Part shown: positions 15,393 through 21,642 of the stretch, piece after piece | How the letters are laid out: every line of letters starts with the position of its first letter | Numbering within the stretch: position 1 is the first letter of the stretch | NCBI GenBank assembly: GCA_964485455.1 | Contig: CAZAJU010000032.1 | Span: forward strand, 1 to 22,568 | From: Tissierella_B sp964485455 | GTDB lineage: Bacteria; Bacillota; Clostridia; Tissierellales; Tissierellaceae | Length of the DNA stretch: 22,568 nt | Direction of reading: 5' to 3' | Made by a program: the position numbers and the translations under genes | The notes under the pieces: model-generated | What the model saw: the letters and a program-made list of their open reading frames with translations, nothing else | What the model was told of the DNA's origin: nothing | The model's database searches: none

Positions 15393-16580
15393 TTTATCAT
15401 TTATTGCTTCTATTCCTGGTAGCTCTTTTCCCTCTAGCAATTCTAATGAAGCTCCTCCACCAGTTGAAATATGAGTAATCTTATCAGCGAGTCCAGATTT
15501 TTCAACTGCTGCCGCTGAGTCTCCTCCTCCTATAATAGTTATGCCTGTGGATTCAGCCAATGCTTTAGCTATTGCAAAAGTCCCCTTGCTGAAGTTATCC
15601 ATTTCAAATACACCCATAGGTCCATTCCAAATAATAGTCTTTGCATCACCAATGATATCAGAGAAATTTTTTATAGTCTTTTCACCAATATCTAGACCCA
15701 TCCAATCATCAGGAATATTATCTATATCAACTGTCTTAAACTCTGTATCATTCTTAAATTCCTTTGCAACTACTATGTCTTCTGGTAGTACTAGAGACAC
15801 ATCCTGTGCAATGGCCATGTGCATTAAGTCCTTAGCTAAATCAAGCTTATCCTCTTCTAAAAGAGAATTTCCAATGCCACATCCTTTTGCTTTTAAGAAT
15901 GTAAATGCCATACCACCACCTATTAGAAGTGTGTCTACTATATTTAATAGGTTTTCAATGACACCAATCTTATCAGAAACCTTTGCACCTCCAATAATTG
16001 CTACTAAAGGTCTTTGAGGCTCCTCTAATGCATTTACCATAACATCTATTTCCTTTTCAACTAAAAATCCAACTGCAGAAGACAGTATGTTGGAAATACC
16101 TACGTTTGAAGCATGAGCTCTATGGGATGTTCCGAAGGCATCATTTACATAAAGATCTCCCAAGGAAGCTAAATCCTTAGCAAATTCCTCTCCATTTTTC
16201 TCTTCTTCTTTTCTATATCTAGTATTCTCTAGAAGGGCTACATCTCCATTTTGAAGGGTATTTACCATTTCTTTTACCTTGTCTGAAACAACCATATCAT
16301 CATTAGCAAATAATACATCCTTTTTAAGTAGCTCTGATAATCTCTTTGCTACAGGTAGAAGACTGTATTTTGGATTCGCTTCCCCCTTTGGTCTTCCTAA
16401 ATGGGACATAAGTATTACCTTAGCTCCATTTTCTATTAGGTAGTTGATTGTAGGAAGTGAGCTTGTAATTCTGATATCATCGGTTATATTTTGATTCTCA
16501 TCCATAGGTACATTAAAATCACATCTTACAAGTACCTTTTTACCTTTGTAATCATAATCCTTCAATGTTTTCTTATTCAT
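15390..16580 (-). CDS. pgk: Phosphoglycerate kinase
   Basis: A 396-residue kinase, normal length, that transfers the acyl phosphate of 1,3-bisphosphoglycerate to ADP. The N-terminal substrate domain begins with VLVRCDFNVPMD (about 16-27), then LMSHLGRPKGE and LLENTRYRKEEEKN. The C-terminal nucleotide domain has AIIGGAKVSDKIGVIENLL, TIIWNGPMGVFEMDNFSKGT and GGGDSAAAVEKS (about 351-362), ending STGGGASLELLEGKELPG. It is a single-domain pgk gene, with no fusion to tpiA. The ATG has AAAGGTGGG upstream. The 131-bp spacer after gap carries three hairpins, which may let gap mRNA be more abundant than pgk mRNA. Confidence 0.98.
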   Translation of the reverse strand: MNKKTLKDYDYKGKKVLVRCDFNVPMDENQNITDDIRITSSLPTINYLIENGAKVILMSHLGRPKGEANPKYSLLPVAKRLSELLKKDVLFANDDMVVSDKVKEMVNTLQNGDVALLENTRYRKEEEKNGEEFAKDLASLGDLYVNDAFGTSHRAHASNVGISNILSSAVGFLVEKEIDVMVNALEEPQRPLVAIIGGAKVSDKIGVIENLLNIVDTLLIGGGMAFTFLKAKGCGIGNSLLEEDKLDLAKDLMHMAIAQDVSLVLPEDIVVAKEFKNDTEFKTVDIDNIPDDWMGLDIGEKTIKNFSDIIGDAKTIIWNGPMGVFEMDNFSKGTFAIAKALAESTGITIIGGGDSAAAVEKSGLADKITHISTGGGASLELLEGKELPGIEAINDK

Positions 16581-16611
16581 ATTAACCCACCTTTACTAAA
16601 AGATAAATAGT

Positions 16612-16639
16612 ATTAGTCGGGCTCTAATGCCCGACTAAT
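16612..16639 (-). terminator. Strong stem-loop between gap and pgk (possible attenuator or mRNA stabiliser)
   Basis: A perfect 11-bp stem, ATTAGTCGGGC (16612-16622) with GCCCGACTAAT (16629-16639), and a 6-nt loop. On the minus strand ACTATTTATCTTTT follows, so the T-rich part is interrupted and full termination is unlikely. Partial termination or a block to exonucleases from the 3' side would both raise gap relative to pgk. Confidence 0.5.
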
Positions 16640-16658
16640 GAAGAATTTAAGCTTTGAT

Positions 16659-16676
16659 GAAACTGCTTGCAGTTTC
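16659..16676. repeat. Small perfect hairpin in gap-pgk spacer
   Basis: GAAACTG (16659-16665) pairs with CAGTTTC (16670-16676) around a 4-nt loop. It is the middle of three consecutive hairpins. Confidence 0.5.
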
Positions 16677-16689
16677 TACTTTCCGCTGC

Positions 16690-16713
16690 AAGGAGGTGAT
16701 TATTCTCCTCCTT
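16690..16713. repeat. Hairpin of Shine-Dalgarno and anti-Shine-Dalgarno sequence at gap stop
   Basis: AAGGAGG (16690-16696) and CCTCCTT (16707-16713) are perfect complements 10 nt apart. In the minus-strand mRNA the AAGGAGG arm overlaps the gap stop codon (16712-16714), and the CCUCCUU arm, the same sequence as the 16S anti-SD, sequesters it. Confidence 0.55.
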
Positions 16714-17710
16714 ATTTAGTTGCTATTAATTTTGCTAAGTCTACAACTCTAGTTGAATATCCCCACTCATTGTCATACCAGGAAACAACTTTTACCATGT
16801 TGTCGATTACCATTGTAGATAATGCATCTACTATAGAAGATCTAGAGTCTCCCTGATAATCTTTTGATACCAATGGCTCTTCTGAGTATCCTAATATTCC
16901 CTTAAGTTCATTCTCACTTGCTGCTTTTAAAGCTGCATTTACTTCTTCAGCAGTTGTATTCTTTTCTACTTCAAATACTACGTCAACCAAGGATACTGTA
17001 GGAACTGGAACTCTAACTGAGAATCCGTTTAATTTGCCCTTCAACTCAGGAAGTACAAGTGCAACAGCCTTAGCAGCACCAGTTGTTGTAGGAATAATGT
17101 TTTCAGCCGCTGCTCTCGCACGACGAAGGTCTTTGTGTCTCTTATCAAGAATTTGTTGGTCGTTAGTGTAAGCATGAATTGTAGTCATAAGACCCTTCTT
17201 AACCCCAAATTTATCTAAGATAACCTTAGCCACTGGTGCAAGACAGTTAGTTGTACAAGAAGCATTTGAAATTACATTGTGAATTGCTGGATCATATTTA
17301 TCTTCATTTACACCCATTACTATAGTAATATCTTCATTCTTTGCAGGTGCAGTAATCATAACCTTTTTAGCTCCTGCTTGAATATGTTTTTCAAGGTCTG
17401 CCTTATCCTTAAAAGCACCTGTTGAGTCAATAACCAATTCAGCACCTAATTCACCCCAAGGAATTTGAGCAGGATCTCTATAGTTTACTACAGGTACTTC
17501 TTTACCATTGATAACAAATCCCTTATCGTAAACCTCTATAGTACCTTTAAATTGTCCATATAGCGAATCATATTTAAAAAGATGCGCCAAGTCTTTAAAA
17601 TCTCCTGAAGCATTGATACCAACTACTTCTAACTCCTTAACATCCTCCTCAAATATAACTCTCAAAACATCTCTACCTATTCTTCCAAAACCACTTAAAC
17701 CTATTTTCAT
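16712..17710 (-). CDS. gap: Glyceraldehyde-3-phosphate dehydrogenase, probable NADP-accepting type
   Basis: A 332-residue type I GAPDH. Rossmann motif SGFGRIGR at 6-13, catalytic Cys152 in SNASCTTNC and His179 in TTIHAYTNDQ, with RVPVPTVSLVDVVFEV and WYDNEWGYSTRVVDL in the catalytic domain. The last two are closer to B. subtilis GapB than GapA. The coenzyme loop reads GINASGD (31-37): Asn33 is kept, but the next residue, normally Asp in NAD enzymes (Asp32 in Geobacillus), is Ala34. The residues facing the adenosine ribose, Leu187-Pro188 in Geobacillus, are Lys190-Arg191 here. These changes are known or expected to favour NADP. It lies 30 bp after cggR, so it is a glycolytic-operon enzyme, and the ATG has AAGGAGG upstream. 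GAPDH identity is certain; cofactor preference is inferred. Confidence 0.96.
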   Translation of the reverse strand: MKIGLSGFGRIGRDVLRVIFEEDVKELEVVGINASGDFKDLAHLFKYDSLYGQFKGTIEVYDKGFVINGKEVPVVNYRDPAQIPWGELGAELVIDSTGAFKDKADLEKHIQAGAKKVMITAPAKNEDITIVMGVNEDKYDPAIHNVISNASCTTNCLAPVAKVILDKFGVKKGLMTTIHAYTNDQQILDKRHKDLRRARAAAENIIPTTTGAAKAVALVLPELKGKLNGFSVRVPVPTVSLVDVVFEVEKNTTAEEVNAALKAASENELKGILGYSEEPLVSKDYQGDSRSSIVDALSTMVIDNMVKVVSWYDNEWGYSTRVVDLAKLIATK

Positions 17711-17740
17711 TAAAAATTCCTCCTTTTATCTTTATTAATA

Positions 17741-18781
17741 TTAAACTAGCTTTAGTATTTTTTTAGCAGCACTTTCATCTGTTACAATAATGATGTCTTT
17801 TCTCAAAGATGTCACAGCCATTATAGCCTCTGCCTTTTCAGAACCTCCAGCAACACCTATAACACTACTGATGTTCTTGAATCTCTCCAGAGATAACCCT
17901 ATAGTCTTATACTCCCATATTTCCTTTCCCTTTATATCAAAGTAGTGTCCAAAAGCTTCTGCTACTGCCCCCATATTGAGTATGCTGTCAATTCTTTCCT
18001 GAGGGAGATTTCTACGGCTGGCCATAGTATCTGCTCTACCAATACCAAATACCAGTAAGTTTATGCGATTTATTAAATCTATAGAACTTCTTATTTCATC
18101 ATTTTTGACTATTATATCTAGTGCCTCTGCTTCAAGAGTATCTGGCACATTTAATAATCTATAGGATGCTCCTAATTTTTTTCCTATCTTGGCTGCAATA
18201 GCGTTAGCTTGAGTTTCAATTTCCTCGCCCAATCCTCCACGTGCAGGAATAACCAAGATATCATTATTGTTCTGGGAGAAAGTCATTTCTTCTGCAACAT
18301 AAGCCATAGTGTTCCCACCTGTAATCCCAATTATGTCTTTAGGATGTAGCTGTGACTTAATGATGTTTGATGCTACTCTTCCCATTTCCTTAATTACAGT
18401 TTCGTTTTCAGAAGAATTCCCAGGAACTATTATTGCTTGTTTTATACCTAAAAACTTTTCCAAATCCTTCTGCATTTCCAACATTCCCTTAAAATCCTTA
18501 TAAATATGATTTAATTCATGCAGTAGATTTTTTCCTAAATCTGTTACATTCATACCCATATTTTCGACATTTAATAGCCCTTGATCTTTAAGAATATTAA
18601 TTTCATTTCGAACAACCCTCTCACCTATATCCAACTCTGAAGCTAATGCTCTTCTTCCTATGGGTTGATTATATAGGACAGTCCTAAGGATTAGATACCT
18701 TCTTTCAACTGTTTCCAATACCTCTGGTGCAATGTGTCTGATTATATCCGTAAAATCTATAACATCACCTCCATTCGACAT
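17741..18781 (-). CDS. cggR: CggR, central glycolytic genes repressor
   Basis: SorC/DeoR-family repressor of about 340-346 residues. A winged helix-turn-helix lies at about 36-75 of the longest frame (QPIGRRALASELDIGERVVRNEINILKDQGLL), followed by the sugar-phosphate-binding domain to the C-terminus (IGITGGNTMAYVAEEM, FGIGRAD, VAGGSEKAEAI). In B. subtilis CggR binds fructose-1,6-bisphosphate and releases its operator, switching on gapA-pgk-tpiA-pgm-eno. The same operator pattern is found just upstream here (18787-18822), so the gene is autoregulated. The start is uncertain. The ATG at 18781 has no ribosome site, whereas a 9-base SD (GGAGGTGAT) lies inside the frame and is best spaced for an ATA codon at 18758-18760, which also matches the B. 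subtilis N-terminal length. I list the longest ATG frame. Confidence 0.94.
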   Translation of the reverse strand: MSNGGDVIDFTDIIRHIAPEVLETVERRYLILRTVLYNQPIGRRALASELDIGERVVRNEINILKDQGLLNVENMGMNVTDLGKNLLHELNHIYKDFKGMLEMQKDLEKFLGIKQAIIVPGNSSENETVIKEMGRVASNIIKSQLHPKDIIGITGGNTMAYVAEEMTFSQNNNDILVIPARGGLGEEIETQANAIAAKIGKKLGASYRLLNVPDTLEAEALDIIVKNDEIRSSIDLINRINLLVFGIGRADTMASRRNLPQERIDSILNMGAVAEAFGHYFDIKGKEIWEYKTIGLSLERFKNISSVIGVAGGSEKAEAIMAVTSLRKDIIIVTDESAAKKILKLV

Positions 18782-18786
18782 ATATG

Positions 18787-18822
18787 GACATTTTTTGTCC
18801 CACTATGTCATTTTTTGTCCCA
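18787..18822 (-). promoter_or_regulatory. CggR operator (two direct repeats)
   Basis: The minus strand reads TGGGAC, six As, TGAC, ATAG, TGGGAC, six As, TGTC. This matches the B. subtilis CggR operator layout CGGGAC-N6-TGTC-N4-CGGGAC-N6-TGTC in both spacing and most bases. It lies about 25-60 bases into the transcript from the promoter at 18855-18883, so bound CggR would block elongation as a roadblock, as described in B. subtilis. Confidence 0.92.
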
Positions 18823-18854
18823 CAATAGATAAAAAAATAAAATAGCTTATGGAT

Positions 18855-18883
18855 ATTATATCCTATGTTTACTGGAAATGCAA
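18855..18883 (-). promoter_or_regulatory. sigma-A promoter of cggR-glycolytic operon
   Basis: TTGCAT (18878-18883), a 17-bp spacer and TATAAT (18855-18860) on the minus strand. The -35 sits in the loop of a perfect 14-bp inverted repeat and the operator lies downstream. Transcription should start near 18848. Confidence 0.85.
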
Positions 18884-18908
18884 GGTTTGTATTACAGTAA
18901 ACATAGGA
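18861..18908. promoter_or_regulatory. Perfect 14-bp inverted repeat flanking the cggR -35 box
   Basis: TCCTATGTTTACTG (18861-18874) and CAGTAAACATAGGA (18895-18908) are exact complements with a 20-bp spacer. The repeat starts 2 bp after the rpoN stop codon and ends at the -10 box. It could be a binding site for a second regulator, or a stem-loop protecting the rpoN mRNA 3' end; there is no T-run for a normal terminator. Confidence 0.75.
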
Positions 18909-18910
18909 GT

Positions 18911-20281
18911 TTAATATCTTTTTCTCATAGTTGAAGATGGAATTCCCATTTCATCTCTATACTTAGCCACAGTTCTTCTCGATATTTTAGTGCCGTTTTG
19001 ATTCAAAATTTTAGAGATATTATCATCACTTAAGGGCTTTTTAGGGTCCTCTTTATCAACGAGTTCTTTTATCATAGTTTTAACACAGGTTGATGAAACG
19101 TCTCCTGTATCGCACCCTAATGAAGATGTGAAGAAGTATTTTAGTTCAAATATACCCCTAGGGGTTTGTACATATTTTCCATTTGTAGCTCTTGAAATAG
19201 TAGACTCATGCATATCAATGTCGTCTGCTACTTCCTTTAGAGTAAGTGGCACTAGTTTCTTTTCACCTTCTCTAAAGAACTCCAATTGATGCTTTAAAAT
19301 GGATTCTACCACTTTATAAATAGTTTGTCTTCTCTGTTCTATGCTCTTTATTAGCCACATAGCTGAATTCAACTTATCTTGGAGAAACTCTGTAGCATTT
19401 TGATCTCCTCCATCCATAAGCATAGTTCTATAAAAGTTGTTTATATTTAGCCTTGGACCAGTATAATCATTAACTTGTATTATATATTCACCATCTACGA
19501 GTAAAATAGTAGCATCTGGTACAATATATTTAGTTTCACTAGAGCTATTAGCAAATAATCTTCCTGGTTTAGGCTCTAAAGTTCTAATGAAATCACATAT
19601 CTTTTGGATTTCAACTTGGCTTAAATCATTCTCCTTTGCAATCTTGTTGATTTTGTTAAAAGCAATATCTTCAAGATTATTTTCAATTATATGCTTGACT
19701 ATAGGATCGTCAAATTCTCTAATTTGAAGCAACAGACATTCCTTTAAGGTTCTAGCTCCAACCCCTGATGGGTCAAAGGATTGAACTATTTCAAGAACAG
19801 CTTCAGCACTCTCTAAAGAGCTTTTCGTAGCTGCAGTTATTTCATCCATAGTAGCAATCAAGTATCCATTATCATCGATATTCTCAATTATATAGTCAGC
19901 TATTATCTTTTCATTTTTCTCGAAATTCAACATATTCATTTGAGAAATTAAATATTCTTTCAACGATTGATCTTGAGTTATAAATGGCTCAAAATTGTAA
20001 TCGTTAGTATTCCTATCTATTTCAGGTTTATAGCTTACATCATCGTACTTTTCTATATATTCCTTCCACTCAATATCAGTATCTTTTGAATCTATAGCCA
20101 CTGTTTCCATTTCTTTAGGAAGTTGTTCCATTTCCAGCATAGGATTTTCTTCCAACTCCTTAGCTATGAAATCATTTAGCTCTAGACTGTTAAACTGTAG
20201 TAATTGTATAGCTTGTCTCAGCTCAGTTGTCATTATTAACTTTTGGCTTTGCTGCAATGCTAAATTATAGTTAAGTTTCAT
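18911..20281 (-). CDS. rpoN: RNA polymerase sigma-54 factor (RpoN/SigL)
   Basis: A 456-residue sigma-54. Region I, which meets enhancer-binding proteins, is at about 1-50 (LALQQSQKLIMTTELRQAIQLLQ...ENPMLE). An acidic linker (about 55-105) leads to the core-binding domain (about 110-290). A helix-turn-helix follows (ADDIDMHESTISRATNGKYVQ, about 357-380), and the RpoN box near the end reads SRRTVAKYRD, with Ser for the usual Ala and Asp for Glu, conservative changes. It directs transcription from -24/-12 promoters together with AAA+ activators, none of which is in this window. GGGAGTG precedes the ATG. It lies directly upstream of cggR, as I recall for Listeria. A promoter for it is seen at 20399-20427. 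Confidence 0.97.
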   Translation of the reverse strand: MKLNYNLALQQSQKLIMTTELRQAIQLLQFNSLELNDFIAKELEENPMLEMEQLPKEMETVAIDSKDTDIEWKEYIEKYDDVSYKPEIDRNTNDYNFEPFITQDQSLKEYLISQMNMLNFEKNEKIIADYIIENIDDNGYLIATMDEITAATKSSLESAEAVLEIVQSFDPSGVGARTLKECLLLQIREFDDPIVKHIIENNLEDIAFNKINKIAKENDLSQVEIQKICDFIRTLEPKPGRLFANSSSETKYIVPDATILLVDGEYIIQVNDYTGPRLNINNFYRTMLMDGGDQNATEFLQDKLNSAMWLIKSIEQRRQTIYKVVESILKHQLEFFREGEKKLVPLTLKEVADDIDMHESTISRATNGKYVQTPRGIFELKYFFTSSLGCDTGDVSSTCVKTMIKELVDKEDPKKPLSDDNISKILNQNGTKISRRTVAKYRDEMGIPSSTMRKRY

Positions 20282-20368
20282 AATACGTCACTCCCAAATA
20301 CAATTTAAATAATAAAAAAATGATATGAGTAAAAATCAGATCACCTATTTAATTTAATCTGTACCCAG

Positions 20369-20386
20369 TCTCTAATTAGTTAGAGA
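20369..20386. repeat. Hairpin in rpoN leader
   Basis: TCTCTAA and TTAGAGA form a perfect 7-bp stem with a TTAG loop. It starts about 13 nt downstream of the -10 box, so it would lie near the 5' end of the rpoN mRNA. Confidence 0.5.
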
Positions 20387-20398
20387 ATCATTAACCTC

Positions 20399-20427
20399 AT
20401 TATAACAGAAGTTAAACGATTTCACAA
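20399..20427 (-). promoter_or_regulatory. Likely sigma-A promoter of rpoN
   Basis: TTGTGA (20422-20427), 17 bp, TATAAT (20399-20404) on the minus strand, with TG one base before the -10. The resulting leader would be about 110 nt. Confidence 0.7.
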
Positions 20428-20497
20428 ATGGAAAGACTTTGCACCATTAATAGTTCACAATTCAAAATTATTATGTTTGGTATTAATAAAACTAAAA

Positions 20498-20588
20498 GAC
20501 CCGAGATCCTTCGATGGCAGAAATACAACTGCCCACCTCAGGATGACTAAATTTCATCATACTGAGCATATGCGAAGAAACTCGAGTT
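20498..20588. repeat. Folded-back, MITE-like noncoding repeat element
   Basis: Two nested inverted repeats: outer arms 20498-20513 (GACCCGAGATCCTTCG) and 20573-20588 (imperfect), inner arms CTCAGGATGA (20537-20546) and TCATACTGAG (20557-20566, one mismatch). A further GGCAG/CTGCC hairpin (20516-20533) sits between the left arms, while the right side has only CATATG. The AGATCCTTCG and CTCAGGATGAC wording resembles a repeat commonly scattered in intergenic DNA of many bacteria. No coding capacity. Confidence 0.65.
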
Positions 20589-20640
20589 TATGACATTGTC
20601 TTTGAAACAGAATGACACAGGAGTCGTTTCCTATGATATT

Positions 20641-20675
20641 ATTCACTGTTTTGTTGTTCCTTGTTCACTGTCTTT
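20641..20675. repeat. Heptamer-like repeat units after the second permease gene
   Basis: On the minus strand, shortly after the stop at 20677, units such as CAGTGAA, CAAGGAA and a second CAGTGAA occur. They resemble the TGAACAG/TGAACAA units after gpmI. Order is degenerate. Confidence 0.4.
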
Positions 20676-20676
20676 A

Positions 20677-21642
20677 CTATCTTTGAGACTTATCGTATGG
20701 AATTCCTTCTGCTTTTGGAGCTCTTGATTTTTCAGAAGTAAATGCCAGTACTATCATAGTCGCCACATATGGAAGCATTTTATAATATGTCTGATTAATT
20801 CCCAAATTATTTAGAAATGGTATGAGGGCTACTGAATATGCTAGTGTCCTTAGAAATGCAAAGAACAATGATGCAAACAGAATTCTGAGGGGCTTCCATT
20901 GTCCAAATATCATAACCGCAAGAGCTAAGAATCCGAAACCAGCAACTCCTGTATGACCATTTACATTACCATCCATTACCCCTACGGAATAGAAGAAGCC
21001 TCCTATACCTCCTAGTAGTCCAGAAATACTTGTGCCCAAATATCGCATGACATAAACATTGATTCCCACTGAATCTGCAGCATGGGGATGTTCTCCACAA
21101 GCACGTAGCCTCAATCCAAATCTTGTTTTGTAGAACACAATATATGCGATAATCAGAAATATAAATCCAATTATTACGGTCAAGTATGTCTTTTGAAAAA
21201 ACATCTTTCCGATTACTGGAATTTGACCTAATACTGGTATTTCACGGATATAAAAATTCATATTAGTAGTAATACCATCACTACCAAAAAACATCTTAGA
21301 AAACAACAGTATAGCAGCAGGTATTAACATATTTAGTGATGTTCCGGTTATGGTCTGATTCGCTTTCATAGTTATAGCTGCAAATGATAGAAGTAATGAA
21401 TAAACAATCCCTGCAACGGCTGCTACAACCATTCCTAAAAGTAGGATGGTCTGTGGGCTCAATCCAGAATCCTGAACCATGTATACGAACAAAGCCCCAA
21501 AGAAAGCTCCAAAGAGCATAATTCCTTCAAGAGCTATATTAATGACTCCTCCGATTTCACTAAACATTCCACCCAGTGCTACTAGGAGCAGTGGAATGGC
21601 AACTGGGAGCATGTTTTGTATTAGATAATATAGAGTATCCAT
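20677..21642 (-). CDS. Nucleoside-type ABC transporter permease (NupQ/YufQ-like)
   Basis: A 321-residue membrane permease of the BPD_transp_2 (branched-chain amino acid/ribose/nucleoside) family, with about eight to ten hydrophobic segments. Near the N-terminus, FSEIGGVINIALEGIMLFGAFFGAL is the conserved segment of the second permease in BMP-lipoprotein-dependent nucleoside importers such as NupNOPQ. The cytoplasmic EAA-like loop appears as RACGEHPHAADSVGINV around 181-197. The C-terminus SRAPKAEGIPYD is typical of clostridial members. Its ATG overlaps the stop of the upstream permease by one base (TAATG) with GAGGAGGTG ahead, so synthesis of the two is coupled. Purine nucleoside uptake is the likely role, by family only; ATPase and binding protein lie outside the window. 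Confidence 0.9.
   Translation of the reverse strand: MDTLYYLIQNMLPVAIPLLLVALGGMFSEIGGVINIALEGIMLFGAFFGALFVYMVQDSGLSPQTILLLGMVVAAVAGIVYSLLLSFAAITMKANQTITGTSLNMLIPAAILLFSKMFFGSDGITTNMNFYIREIPVLGQIPVIGKMFFQKTYLTVIIGFIFLIIAYIVFYKTRFGLRLRACGEHPHAADSVGINVYVMRYLGTSISGLLGGIGGFFYSVGVMDGNVNGHTGVAGFGFLALAVMIFGQWKPLRILFASLFFAFLRTLAYSVALIPFLNNLGINQTYYKMLPYVATMIVLAFTSEKSRAPKAEGIPYDKSQR

Larger units (their letters stand above)
20282..20676. other. Intergenic region upstream of rpoN
   Basis: About 395 bp without a gene. From the rpoN side it holds an A/T-rich leader, a small hairpin (20369-20386), a promoter (20399-20427), heptamer-like units (about 20448-20475), a large folded-back repeat (20498-20588), an imperfect palindrome (about 20591-20617) and further heptamer units at the nupQ-like gene stop. 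No ORF with a ribosome site and no known riboswitch or T-box motif was recognised. Confidence 0.7.

Noticed and set aside
18861..18908. Rho-independent terminator for rpoN
   Set aside because: The stem is strong but the loop is 20 nt and no T-run follows on the minus strand; it is reported as an inverted repeat of uncertain role.
18911..20281. A sigma-54-dependent (-24/-12) promoter within the window
   Set aside because: A scan for TGGCAC-N5-TTGC found only partial matches inside coding regions and nothing well placed before a gene.
20282..20400. Possible riboswitch or T-box in the rpoN leader
   Set aside because: Only one small hairpin is present and no T-box sequence, aptamer core or terminator/antiterminator pair was found.
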